Source of the DNA: Physcomitrium patens
Taxonomy: Eukaryota > Streptophyta > Bryopsida > Funariales > Funariaceae
Assembly (NCBI RefSeq): GCF_000002425.4
Contig: NC_037265.1
Location: forward strand, 8,112,767 to 8,176,766
Length of the DNA: 64,000 bases
Reading direction: 5' to 3'
Shown here piece by piece: positions 27,801-38,064 of this stretch. The notes under the pieces are model-generated. The model ran no database searches and had not been told where the DNA came from. It saw only the letters and a program-made list of their open reading frames with translations. A program made the position numbers and the translations under genes. Position 1 is the first letter of the stretch, and each line of letters begins with the position of its first letter.

Positions 27801-28400
27801 TTTCTTTGCTAATTATGGTTATCATCCATGACTTGATACTTTTGACTTTTCAAAAGTTGATAATCTTGCTACGAAAGATTTAGCGATTCATTTGTCAGAG
27901 CTACATGCAACGATGAAGGCGTAGTTAAAAGAAGCTCAAGAATAATAAAAAGTCCATGCGGATGTCTATCATAAGAAACAACCACCATTCCACTTGGGTG
28001 ATAAGATATGGCTACTTTGTCGCAATATCAAGACCACTCGTCCTTGTGACAAGTTGGACTATCGAAGGTTTGGACCATTTTCTATTTCTGCACAAATCAA
28101 TCTAATTGCATATCATTTATATCTACCGGAGTCAATGAAAATCCATCCAGTATTCCACGTGTCTCTTCTTCAACCATACAAGACAATGGAGATACCAAAA
28201 AGATAAGAAGATCCACCTCTTCCTATAGAAGTGTACAATAATGAAGAGTTTGAAGTAGAAGAAGTTCTAGATTCAAGGCGGCATCGAAATAAATTAGAAT
28301 ATCTTGTCCATTGGCACGGATATGATATCAGTGAATGAACATGGGAGCTAGTTAAGAATCTTGCAAGTGCAACAAAGGCAGTAGAGGCTTTTCATCGATA
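24838..28400 (+). pseudogene. family 1 pol (fossil): protease, RT, RNase H, integrase, chromodomain
   Basis: Domains in order. Protease: [18 protein letters not shown] near 25040, where the DS-A context replaces the usual DTGA-like site. Reverse transcriptase: [11 protein letters not shown] near 25740 and the YYLDDNLIYF active-site region near 26080. RNase H: FFIETDASDF near 26515. Integrase: HHCC zinc region near 27170-27300, a catalytic core with DGQTERVNQ near 27655, and the C-terminal NLIAYHLYLPESMKIHPVFH near 28100. Chromodomain near 28240-28400. The chromodomain places this in the chromovirus branch, whose chromodomains are known to steer integration to particular chromatin. Broken in about ten places. 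Confidence 0.92.
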
Positions 28401-28559
28401 AAATCTTTCAAAATCAAGATAAAATCTTTCTTTATAAAAGAAACAACATCTAAGCAAGATAATATTCTACTTTCAATCCTTGTTTGTAGCTTCTTTCTAG
28501 TTGTCATGCTCAAAAGATGGAGAACCAATAACCAGCGGATTCGACTCAAGAGCCTTCAT

Positions 28560-28873
28560 TTATTGAACTATTGAACGAGACATTACGATTGTTACAACCT
28601 TTAAGACGACGCAATCGAGATGAAGATCTTCAAGAACGACATATTCTTCTTCAAATAGATAGTGAGATACAACGTGTTTGGTATCACGACTTGGGAAGGG
28701 ACTTCCAATGTTTGGTGATTTTACTAGAAGTAGAAACAACTCCTGATGGTGTTCCAAATGTTCTATTCGAAGGAAGTTATGAAGGCCTCAACAATAATCA
28801 AATAATTGGGTGGTCTTCCTGCCCTGGTATAGGACACTACCGATGGTTGACAGGACCTAACAATCATCTTTGA
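28560..28873 (+). pseudogene. extra frame after the chromodomain in family 1
   Basis: An open stretch of about 100 codons between the chromodomain and the 3' LTR. It opens with a charged, helical-looking part (LLQPLRRRNRDEDLQERHIL) and ends in a compact part (VLFEGSYEGLNNNQIIGWSS). I do not recognise it. A decayed counterpart is present in element C (about 8380-8700), but element D lacks the segment. It may be a lineage-specific accessory protein, or the decayed end of a longer pol frame. Confidence 0.55.
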
Positions 28874-28980
28874 AGAGAACAAAGATCAAAGTATGTGGCA
28901 AATACAATTCGTCGCATCATAGATTTCTTTAACATATGATGACCGCTCCTCGTGGAACTTGTTCTTAAAAGGAGGGATAA

Positions 28981-29541
28981 TGTCATGGACATACTCATAT
29001 TAGCGAGTAATTACATATATAAATAGGTAGAAGTAAGTAAAAATAGATAAAAGTAAGTTAATTCTATAGTATTTGGTATGGAAGCTTTCTAGAAGCTTTA
29101 TAGAAGCTGCTTTGACTTTATAGGTGTCTTCAATTGACTTTTTGGATTAAAAACGTGGTCAACAAGTTGGCCATGTGCCACACATGTTGTTAGCTTGAAG
29201 ACCAAGCTAATAATATGGCCCACACATAGAAAAACTTGCCTTGTAAGTCAAGGCATGTGTCCTACAAAGTCAACACATATTGGAGGTCCTATAGAACGTC
29301 ACCACATAGCCTTTAGTTAGATAGTATATATAGAGACAAGAGTGAAGCCTTCTTCACTCTTGTCTACTCCTTTCTTGTTTCCAGTCTAGTTTCAAGAGTC
29401 TTCATGTTTTCTAGTCTTTGGCAATAGCCATTTCAGTTTCTCTTTCAATATACATACTTGTTTATTTATATTTTGTTATCTTTTTTTGAGTGAAGGCTGG
29501 CTTGTCTAAATTGCTTTTTCATCGAGTTCTTGTCCTAGACA
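28981..29541 (+). repeat. 3' LTR of the nested family 1 element
   Basis: TGTCATGG start and CCTAGACA end, 561 bp. It is preceded by the purine-rich CTTAAAAGGAGGGATAA (about 28964-28980), the polypurine tract. TATA box at about 29323-29332; GAAGCTTTCTAGAAGCTTT cluster at 29081-29107. Confidence 0.95.
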
Positions 29542-29546
29542 GCAGC
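29542..29546 (+). repeat. Target-site duplication GCAGC (right)
   Basis: Matches 23143-23147 exactly and restores the family 2 sequence after the nested element. Confidence 0.9.
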
Positions 29547-30398
29547 CCAATATCCTGGAGTGGTGTATCAATAAGGCGATCTGGGGGAATATTTGATATA
29601 CCAGCCGGATTGGGAAATCTTTGCTAAAGTTAATATTGATTGGATGACCAAATATGATGTGCACTATGTGACTGCTCTGGACACAGGAGTCAGTACTTCG
29701 CACATGTGAGACTTATCGATTGATTTTAAACAAATGGAGGGATTGAAACCGAATATCGCCCTACATCTTTATGTCAAACTATTAACTTGGCGACCATAGT
29801 AGAGCCTCGAACAATTAAGATCTACAAAGATATTAAAGAACAGGAGTTGACCTACTGGATAGAATTTTTCTTGCATCATAAATTAGCTTTTGTTTAGACT
29901 TATGATGATCTAAAAAGTATCCTCATTGAAGTCTGTGAGTATTGTATCATTTTAGAGGAGAATGCTAAACCGGTATGGCAGAGGCAACATCGCCTTAATC
30001 CTAAATATTTCCTCATGGTGAAGGAGGAATTGGAAAACTTCTTGCGGTTGGTTTTATTTACCCAGTACTGAATAGTTAGTGGATTTCACCAATTGTGATG
30101 GTGTCAAAAAAGAAAGGGAAAATCCAAACTTGTCAGGATTTCAAGAAACCTAATGTGGCCACTGAAAAAGATTACTTCCAGTACCTTTCATGGACACTAT
30201 GAATAACCTATTGTCATTATCACCAAGTAGTAAAAGAATAGGAGTGGGGCACCAGTTAAAGTCATTCTGTGGTATTGTTTTGAGTTGGTTGGAGTGCCAT
30301 TTGCTTGTATTTCTTGTGTATTCGAGAGTAGTACTTCCAATTAAGAGTTAACAATGAAGAGTCGATCACAAGTATCAATTGAAGATGTTCCAGAATAG

Positions 30399-30635
30399 AT
30401 GAGTCAACTGCAGTATCAGTTGGAACTTCAAGATATTCAGATCTTGAAACTGGAGACTCAAGTTAGTGAATTGGGAGAGTATAATGAAGATCTATCAAAC
30501 CAGTTGAGAAAGGAGTCAATGGACGGATTGAAGGAGGAGGAAGATTTAAATTTAGAATCAAATTTGGTGGAACCTATATTTGATAATGCAGCAAATGATC
30601 AATTTGGTGGGCAAGAGGAAATAGTATTTTTGTAG
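30399..30635 (+). pseudogene. family 2 small coiled-coil frame near the 3' LTR
   Basis: A 78-codon open stretch just inside the 3' LTR. Hydrophobic residues recur with heptad-like spacing (LQYQLELQDIQILKLETQV), then an acidic tail. It is not RT, RNase H or integrase. It could be the C-terminal part of a longer gag- or pol-linked frame retained after the internal deletion, or an element-specific accessory frame. Confidence 0.45.
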
Positions 30636-30710
30636 AATTTTGTTAAGTAGTTTTTGGATAGGTAACAATTGTGTGTTTGCGAGGACACTGCAAAGATAGG
30701 AGTGGGGCTA

Positions 30711-31457
30711 TGTAGAATAGATATTAGTTCATTTCTGTAAGATATTAATAAAATAGACTAATAGTCCAGAGAATAGTCAGTTCAAGAAGATGGATGATTG
30801 ATTTAGTTATTATAAGCGATTAATTATAGGATTACGGTTAGAATATGGAAATCAACACCAATTATATAGTAGTTGTAGAAGTTAGTATAAGTGCCAGACT
30901 GTGATAGTCATGAGCCGGGGTAAGCTTGGTACTACTTCTTTATTTCTTTGTTTTTTTGTTGTTGAAGAGTAATGGATAGTTTTTGAATACTGAGAAGTGA
31001 GTCTGTGGAATAAATCAGAGATTGATTTATGAGTTATTGATTATGTAATTGGAGCACTGAGTGATTGAATTATATGAAGAGTTATTGAAAGATTATGATT
31101 GTTGTTTATTGAGAGCTGTGTGTGTTTTGGACAAAAGAAGTTGGTGATTACGAAAATTTTGTGAATTCAAATTGGTTGGAGTAAAGTTTGTTATTTCTGG
31201 TGTTGGATGGAAATTATTGTATTTTGAGTGGTCTTTTGAGAGTGTAAAGTTATACACTGTTGTTATCAATTGATGAAGGAATATTGTTACTAGGAGAAAA
31301 CATCGTAGTGTTTCTTAGTGTTTTAGTGGTTCGGAATACGATTAATTGTATAATCTTAATAAGTAAAACTCATGCACTTAGTCTTTCCCTGTGTTCGAAT
31401 TCCCCTATACAGGTTTATTCTGAAAGGAATTGTAGAATAAGTAAAACGACAATCACA
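30711..31457 (+). repeat. 3' LTR of family 2
   Basis: TGTAGAATAGATA start and CAATCACA end, 747 bp, preceded by the polypurine tract AGATAGGAGTGGGGCTA at about 30694-30710. Confidence 0.92.
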
Positions 31458-31598
31458 ATTATCTTTCATCTTCTTCACTCATGTAAACTTGTTGCATCTC
31501 TTGACTAACTGCCATTGCTTCTTGTGCTCATCATTGCTATTGATCATGTTTAATTTTTATGTATATAATATAATATAAATAACTAATAAAACATAAAT

Positions 31599-31642
<44 letters not shown>

Positions 31643-32781
31643 ATATTTTATTATTTTGTAATTTTATAAAGATTGAAGAAAGATTAAAGATTCAATAAAT
31701 AAATTTAAGTATAAAATATACCATTGTAATTTTAAATCATAATATTTTTTTACGATGATAAGTTAAAAAAATTCCATTAGATTCAAATGTATAAAATATA
31801 TTTGTATGATATTTCTTTACTTTTGATGTATTTGCAATGAATACTTATAGCAATGATATAATTTGATACAACACTTAGAATAGATTTATTTAAGTATCAG
31901 TTATATACTAATAATTTCTATATTTAGATATATTTTATTTTTTATTTTTTTTCTTTAATTTTAATTTTTAAAGCTTAATGACATCTAATTTTTTTTTAAT
32001 TGCATTGAATAAATCATATTTTAGTATTTCTACATTAAATTATAAAATATAAATTATTATGATAACAAATATCATATTAAAAAAAATCTATCACAAGAAT
32101 ATAGATTTTAAATTTCTGATTGCTATTGCAAGAAGTAAAAATAAAAAAATACAAATTTTATGTGTGGTTGTAGTTATTTCTTACATAAAAATATTATAAT
32201 GTAAATATCTACTAAGTCAAATATAAAATATCTTAATAATATAGAATATAATAAAACCAAAAACAGTTATATGTATGTGAATTTTTTTTGAAGTACCAAA
32301 AGTTTAAAATATCATATGTAGAAGTGTATTTATATTTTATATTAGATTTTTATTTACGTCATATTTGATAAAATAATATATATATTAAATAATAACTTAA
32401 TTTCCTTGCTAAAAAATGTAAGTCTAAATAAATAATCTGAGGATCTATATTATATTATTAAATTAAAAAATAAAAATAATGATTGAGTCTTTTTTCTATA
32501 TATCTATTTAAGCCTATTTGGCTAAATTTTTGTTTATGTTTGTTAAATATAAGGTTTAAAATACATGTGTGCAGATGTTTTGACATATAATTAGTAAAAT
32601 CTTGTAATACTGAAAGAAATTTATATAAAAAGCTGAATATTATAGTCACATTAGAAAATTCAAATTTGAGTATTTTTCACTATTTAATTTCTTGAAAAAT
32701 TTAAAAACTAAAGCCTATATATTAATTGGTTTTTTAGTAGTTTCAAAGCATATATAGTTCAAAGAAGAGGAAGAAAAACAA

Positions 32782-32813
<32 letters not shown>

Positions 32814-33481
32814 ACACATACACATGCATATCATTAAATACTATAGTATTAAATACTTAAATTGTAATACATAAAAAAAAAGATCGAATTTTATATCTTA
32901 TATGTCTAGTAAAGTTTATAAGTAAAGCAATAATTATAGATATAAAAATAAATAAATAAAATGTTTAAATTTTAAAAAAATTAAATGGAATTTTTAATTT
33001 CAGATTAATTTTTTCTCTTTTAATTTTAATTTTTTTTTAACAATATGTCAAAGAAATTGTAACTTGAGAAGTATGTATAACTATAATTTTTTTAAAATAC
33101 AAGTGCAAATTGTCTTTATTTTTTCTTTGGTTACATATCATCAATTTTATGGATTTTTAATTTAAAAAGATTTTTAAAACTTAATTTATATTAATAACCA
33201 TTTTAAACTTAAAAAAACCTTATAATTTTCGTGTCAAAATTACTTTGTTATTGGTTGGAACAATTTATCAATAGAAGGTGCATAACATTTTTTAGTTTAC
33301 AATTCTATTATTTATCTTTAAAATGAAATTCTAAAAAAATATTTTTATGCTGTTTGAAACTTTAAATTTAAATTGTATAAGAATTTTATAGAACAAAAGA
33401 CAGCCCAACCTTAGTCAATGGATTTTTTCCTATCAATTTTTGCAATTCAGTGCAACTAATTGTCATCTACATAAAACATCT

Positions 33482-33525
<44 letters not shown>

Positions 33526-33542
33526 CACTAATGTAAAAAACA

Positions 33543-33575
<33 letters not shown>

Positions 33576-33700
33576 ACTCCAATAAAATTATATGCAAAGA
33601 TTAAAATTTGTGTGTCTAATATGTGTAATTTTGAAAATCACATACATAAATACATACATATATTATATATATAGTCTTGAAAATCTCATACATTCATCAG
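31458..33700. other. AT-rich intergenic stretch with microsatellites
   Basis: About 2.2 kb, very AT-rich, with no gene I can support. It contains (TA)n at 31602-31639, mixed (TA)n/(CA)n at 32782-32825, (TA)n at 33486-33521 and a 27-base A run at 33545-33571. Confidence 0.7.
33486..33521. repeat. (TA)n microsatellite
   Basis: Eighteen or so TA units, followed 24 bp later by a 27-base A run. Confidence 0.9.
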
Positions 33701-35460
33701 CAGAGCTTCTTCACCCTTTGAATTAGAGTCTTGGCTCCCAGAAACTCTTGTTGGCCTCACAAGGCCAACATAATGCTGAGGGAGTCATTCATTTATTCAT
33801 GTGTGAGGGAAGGGAAGGGAGTCAGTCTTATTGTCTTACCTTGTACAGAAAATATACATTTGTGTCCAGATTCTATCAAACTCTCAACTCCTTCGAGAAC
33901 AGTTAATTCACGCTTCGAAAGAACGTCAAGTCGCCGATCGTAGCATTATTTCCAATCCAGTCGTCGCCACTCAGACATTTCGCTGGTGGGATCAAAGTGG
34001 CTTCTTCGTGAGGAGGATGTCTGCGTTCAAGGCTCTCCATCCATATCCACGTTCATTCCAGCAACGGAATGATTCTCCAATAGACCCACTAGTAGCAACG
34101 AATACTGTTGACGAGGAACTGCCCACCCAATCCTCGATCGACACTCTTCCCAATTTGGATCGTCGTCCTTTTATGTATTTAAACCCTTTCTGATATCAAG
34201 TCAACGTTGTAAGCTGCTATTTTTAACACACATAATGATTCTGGTACCGTACAAGTTTTCCGATCCCCAGACCTTTTCCAGCAATCCACTTCGCCATAGT
34301 TCATGACCAGAATTCATCGTTCACACACACCCAACTCAACTCAGGAAATCTTGAAGTGGGCCTGATAGCTAACAGAGGAATTCGGCCCTGCGTTTTAATG
34401 TTAAAGTGTACCCTGAACAGTGACCTTGATACCATATCTAATGCCATTCCCTATTTTCACCGTTTTATATTTCCAACTTTTTCAATACGATTTTGCAATA
34501 AATAGATAGTCACACACCCACGCCCACATGTATATATATTTATATTTATATATATATATATATGTATACACGAAGCAATAAACAAAACATCATAGAGACA
34601 ATATCTGACTTTAATGTGCTGAATGAACACTGTTGCCCTGCATTGGATTGGAATTCATCCAAAGTGGCGGAGATCATACCCTCTATGGTTACACACTGCG
34701 CACCTCCCGGAAAACATGAAGGATGGGAATTAGACGTCCCAGTGGAGTATCGTCAAGTCCTGCAACTAAGGGCGGCAGTAAATGTCCAGAATCGCGAATC
34801 ACGCCTATTATGTGGAAAGCATAAGGAGACCCACTTGTTGGTTGCAGGGCATCCGAGCATGTTTAGCCACTTCCAAATGGCATATTTTCCAAGAGTAGCC
34901 AGACTGGCCAAGGTCCGGCGATCGCCAGGGGCGGTACTGTTACCGCATGACTGCGTGGCTCGTGGACACCGCCTTCCAGGCTCCACATTTGGAGGCCAGT
35001 GCAGCATTTCGGGAAAGGTCAAGCGAGTGGAATTAAGGGATGGCACCGTGCCAAAGCGTTACGAGGCCTGCATTGCGCGCGCTACGAGCTGGGTCGCCAC
35101 TAGGGGTCCAAGCGCACTTGAACACATCAGCCACCCTGCGAAAAGTGGCCACATAAAGGAGGGATCGGCGCATGGCACTGTGCGTGACGTGTGGACCTGC
35201 TTGTTGCGCCTTGTGCTTCTCGAGGAAGACCCTGTCTCGTTGTGCTGTGCTCACAGCTCTTCCTCCCTCCCTCCCTCCCTCGTTGCATCCGAGGCTGCTC
35301 TCTCTCTCTGCACAATCCCGCCTCGCTCTTTTGTACATACTACTCTATTTTACTCTATTCTAGAACCTGAAATATCACACTTCTACTACTACTACTCTCT
35401 CTCTCGCTCTCTTGTGCCTTTTCCTCTGCTCAACTGGGCGGTTGTTTCATGAAACTCATT
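33700..35460. other. GC-richer low-copy island, possible uncharacterised transcript
   Basis: Composition rises sharply from the AT-rich flank. A 296-codon frame is open on the plus strand at 34562-35452 and smaller ones overlap on the minus strand, but none has recognisable motifs. The end of the long frame runs through simple repeats: (CCCT)n at about 35258-35282 and CT-rich stretches at 35298-35310 and 35390-35415. CT-rich tracts of this kind are common in plant 5' leaders, so this could be a promoter/leader, a non-coding transcript or a decayed gene. I do not claim a protein. Confidence 0.4.
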
Positions 35461-36240
35461 CCTTTGTTCATTTGTTACGTTTAAGTTTTAAACTAGTGGC
35501 AAATTAGGAAAAGAAAAGATAAAACATACGAAATCTCACACACTCATGCGCACTACTTTTTCTCTTTTGCCTTGAACAACAGAGGTCACTTACCTTTTCA
35601 ATGACATTTGGTTTTTTCTTTTCTTTTCTTTATAAAATTTGTAAAAATTTATTGTTGTTTTTTTGTTGGAAGATTTTTAGAAACATGGGCAGTTTCTTTT
35701 TTTCCTTGCTTTGTTTGATGTTTTCTATGTTGTAATATGCTATGAATTTGAGGTGTTTTTATTCATGTATTTATTCATTAATTTTATCATTAAGATCCTG
35801 AATTGAAAGTTTTAATTCGAAAGTTGCCTCATTTGTGTAATGCAGTTGATATATGTTCACACACTAATAAGTACATATGTTATTTGTTTTTTATTATCAA
35901 CAATGCTATGAAATTTTTGTTGATTATTTCTAAAACTATGAAAGCATCACGGATATGTGGTATTCCAGATAGCTTCTTGAATAAAATATTGAACTTGGAA
36001 TAAAAATATAAATAGCATTGAATATATACATATATAATACTTATTAAACTATATATAGCTATCTATCTATCTATCTAGAGGATGATACAAAATGGTGTGT
36101 AAAAATTATTATTATTATTTTCAAATTAAGATATATTGTTCTTATGTAAAAAATTTATTATGCTCAACAAAGAATTCTATTAAAGTTATAATCAATCTAA
36201 TGTCCACATAAGTTAACACTTGACACAAAGAGGTAAACTA
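35460..36240. other. AT-rich spacer
   Basis: No gene seen. A short (CTAT)n array lies at about 36059-36078. Confidence 0.5.
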
Positions 36241-37260
36241 GTTCAAATCCTAGTTTGTGAGTTCCTTAACCTTGCTTGATGAATGCCAGCACAGAAATAA
36301 TGTAAAATAGTAAACATACATTCAACACAACGATTGATCCAATTCCTCCTCTTTCTTTCTTTAATTTTTAATTTTTAAACTTAAAGTGCTGAAAGTGAGA
36401 GAGAACTACACCAGCAGATTCCAGTCAAATGACCTGGGAACCACATTGTAGCGGTGGTCGCCTTTATAAGCTGCCAAGACTTTTGCAAACAATGCTTCAT
36501 TTTCATACGAGGCACCTAAAACTAACTGCGCAGTGTGTGATCACACTTAGAGGATCTCGATTCCAAATTAAAATTGCATTGGCAAAAAGGCAATACAACG
36601 TGGCTGCCAACCATTGACAATGTGAGGTCCATGCTATGTAAGTTCCATTGTCTCATATACACGTGGTTCAGTTTGCTTGAATCTGTTAAATCATAATCAT
36701 CATTAAAAACAAACCTGTAAGAACAAATCTACACCTGGCTATTTCTAAATAGTAATACTTCTTTTAGGGTGGATTCTGCATGTGACGACAGTCACATTGA
36801 AATAATATTTGAAAACATCGAACTATTAAACTATTTGTGATGAGGGCCTAGTTGTAACTGGAAGACGTTGCACCTGCAGATACCAAGACAATCTGCAGGA
36901 CCCCTGTGTTTTTTTTTGGATCCAGAGCACTAGAGGTCACTCTTAGTTTCATCAAAGGCAACATGAAAAGGCTTAACTTACCTAGCGTGGGAAAAATGTA
37001 TTTGATATCCCAGCAGCACCTATTGTTTTGCCTACTGGAGCGAACAGAAACACCTTCTCAGCTATTTGCAAAGCGGAGTCACCGCATAATTGATGACGCG
37101 AAGAATCTTTTTGATGGAATCAACTTTGAGCCGATTCAAAAGGTCCACTCAAGATGCCACGATGCCACCAGGGCTCTCCAAGCCAAACAAAGTGCGGTGA
37201 CTCATCAGGATTCAGTGTCGCCGAAATTGTAGGAACTCGCGACACTTGGTGATCTTCTGC
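36240..37260. other. Low-copy stretch with a small unassigned frame
   Basis: A moderately GC-richer stretch upstream of the 38065 gene. The plus frame at 36906-37232 (108 codons; words such as HRIIDDAKNLFDGINFEPIQ) looks protein-like but has no homologue I recognise and no clear splice partner. It could be an exon, a decayed gene or chance. A B-box-like GTTCAAATCC at 36241-36250 has no matching A box or tRNA fold. Confidence 0.3.
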
Positions 37261-37322
37261 CTCGTTACATCGTTCTCAAGCAGAGATGTAAATTTGGTGA
37301 TGGTCCTGGCTGAATAGAGAGC

Positions 37323-37328
37323 TTATAA
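37323..37328 (+). promoter_or_regulatory. Candidate TATA box of the 38065 gene
   Basis: GCTTATAAGTAG, placed about 120 bp before a plausible leader exon end (37443). Transcription would start near 37350. Inference from position only. Confidence 0.45.
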
Positions 37329-37443
37329 GTAGCGGTGACAGACACCCTCACGTCATAAATTTGTGTCTTCTACACACTTGTATACAATTGCATCTTTGAA
37401 GTCTGTCTATTGCAAGCCCACAAACACGTCGAATTTAATTTTG

Positions 37444-38017
37444 GTAATGTATGTTCCTCTCGTGTTTCGGTGATCAGTTTTTCCGTTTGCTTATTAGGTC
37501 TGAGCAGGAGTAGCTGCCCTGTCTCTATTTTGCTCTTCAGCTTTCTTGAGCGAGGACGTACTTGTCAATTGCAGTTTTAACTCACGCATTGGACTTGGTA
37601 GGTGCCCTTATGGATAATGTTAACTTTACAAGGCTCCTCGAATCATGAACGAGGGTCAATCAGTTGGATAGTGATCTTCATGGGATTTTGATTGAAAGAC
37701 GCTGTCAAGATGTGCTTCTGGTTACGAACTAAATCAATGCAGTACTAGTTAAGGTTGTGTATGGAATCACCTCTAGATGTTCATCATTTCACAATCCAGG
37801 ATCTATCTCCATATGAGTGTAAAGGGTAACGTATGTGTTCTCCTATTATTAACGATGAAGAATACCCTATCGAAACCGGATTTAATGAAAGTGGTGATGT
37901 GCTGTATTCGAACTAGTTCCGGACGATGCAATATTCTGATGACTTTTGTAAGCAAGTGATCCGATAAGAACATCCCAATTTAACGATGAAACTGCCTCTT
38001 GGGATGTGCAATTACAG
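37444..38017 (+). other. Candidate 5' UTR intron of the 38065 gene
   Basis: A donor-like TTTTG|GTAATG at 37443/37444 and an acceptor-like GCAATTACAG at 38017, 47 bp before the start codon, bound a 574-bp segment with no long frame. The leader exon would be about 37350-37443. Leader introns are common in moss genes; this one is predicted, not shown. Confidence 0.45.
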
Positions 38018-38064
38018 ACTGAACTTTAAAAGTGAATCTAGTGAACAACGCTGCGTGCTTCTAA

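Larger units (their letters stand above)
23148..29541 (+). mobile_element. Complete-length Ty3/Gypsy chromovirus, family 1, nested in family 2
   Basis: 6394-bp fossil retroelement with two 561-bp LTRs and a GCAGC target duplication. Order: 5' LTR, a primer-site-like ATAATATCAGAGC (about 23728-23740, resembling the initiator-Met primer site TGGTATCAGAGC), gag (about 23930-24830), protease (about 24840-25450), reverse transcriptase (about 25620-26280), RNase H (about 26390-26880), integrase with HHCC and DDE regions (about 26900-27960), an SH3-like tail and chromodomain (about 27990-28400), an extra frame (about 28560-28873), polypurine tract, 3' LTR. The chromodomain signature is EFEVEEVLDSRRHRNKLEYL. 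By eye the LTRs differ at about 45 of 561 sites, mostly transitions, which suggests several million years since insertion. On the order of ten to fifteen breaks. Confidence 0.95.
19142..31457 (+). mobile_element. Ty3/Gypsy element, family 2, split by a nested family 1 element
   Basis: Fossil element with two 747-bp LTRs (19142-19888 and 30711-31457) enclosing gag (about 20290-22050), protease (about 22630-22900), the first part of reverse transcriptase (about 29800-30220) and a small 3' frame (30399-30635). The sequence after the 5' LTR, TTTTGGCACCACTATTGGGG, resembles the TTTGGCGCCGTTGCCGGGGA-type site that follows the 5' LTR in many plant Athila/Tat-lineage Gypsy elements. Flanks ATTTT and ATTAT may be a target duplication with one change. 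Most of RT, RNase H and integrase are absent, so it is a deletion derivative of about 5.9 kb once the nested element is set aside. Broken in many places; older than the insert. Confidence 0.88.

Noticed and set aside
34562-35452. 296-codon frame as a protein gene
   Set aside because: No recognisable domain, a low-complexity end running through CCCT and CT repeats, and a start inside a (TA)n tract. Listed only as an island of unknown nature.
36235-36262. tRNA or tRNA-derived SINE from the GTTCAAATCC box
   Set aside because: A B-box-like sequence alone; no A box at the right distance, no cloverleaf, no poly(A) tail or duplications.
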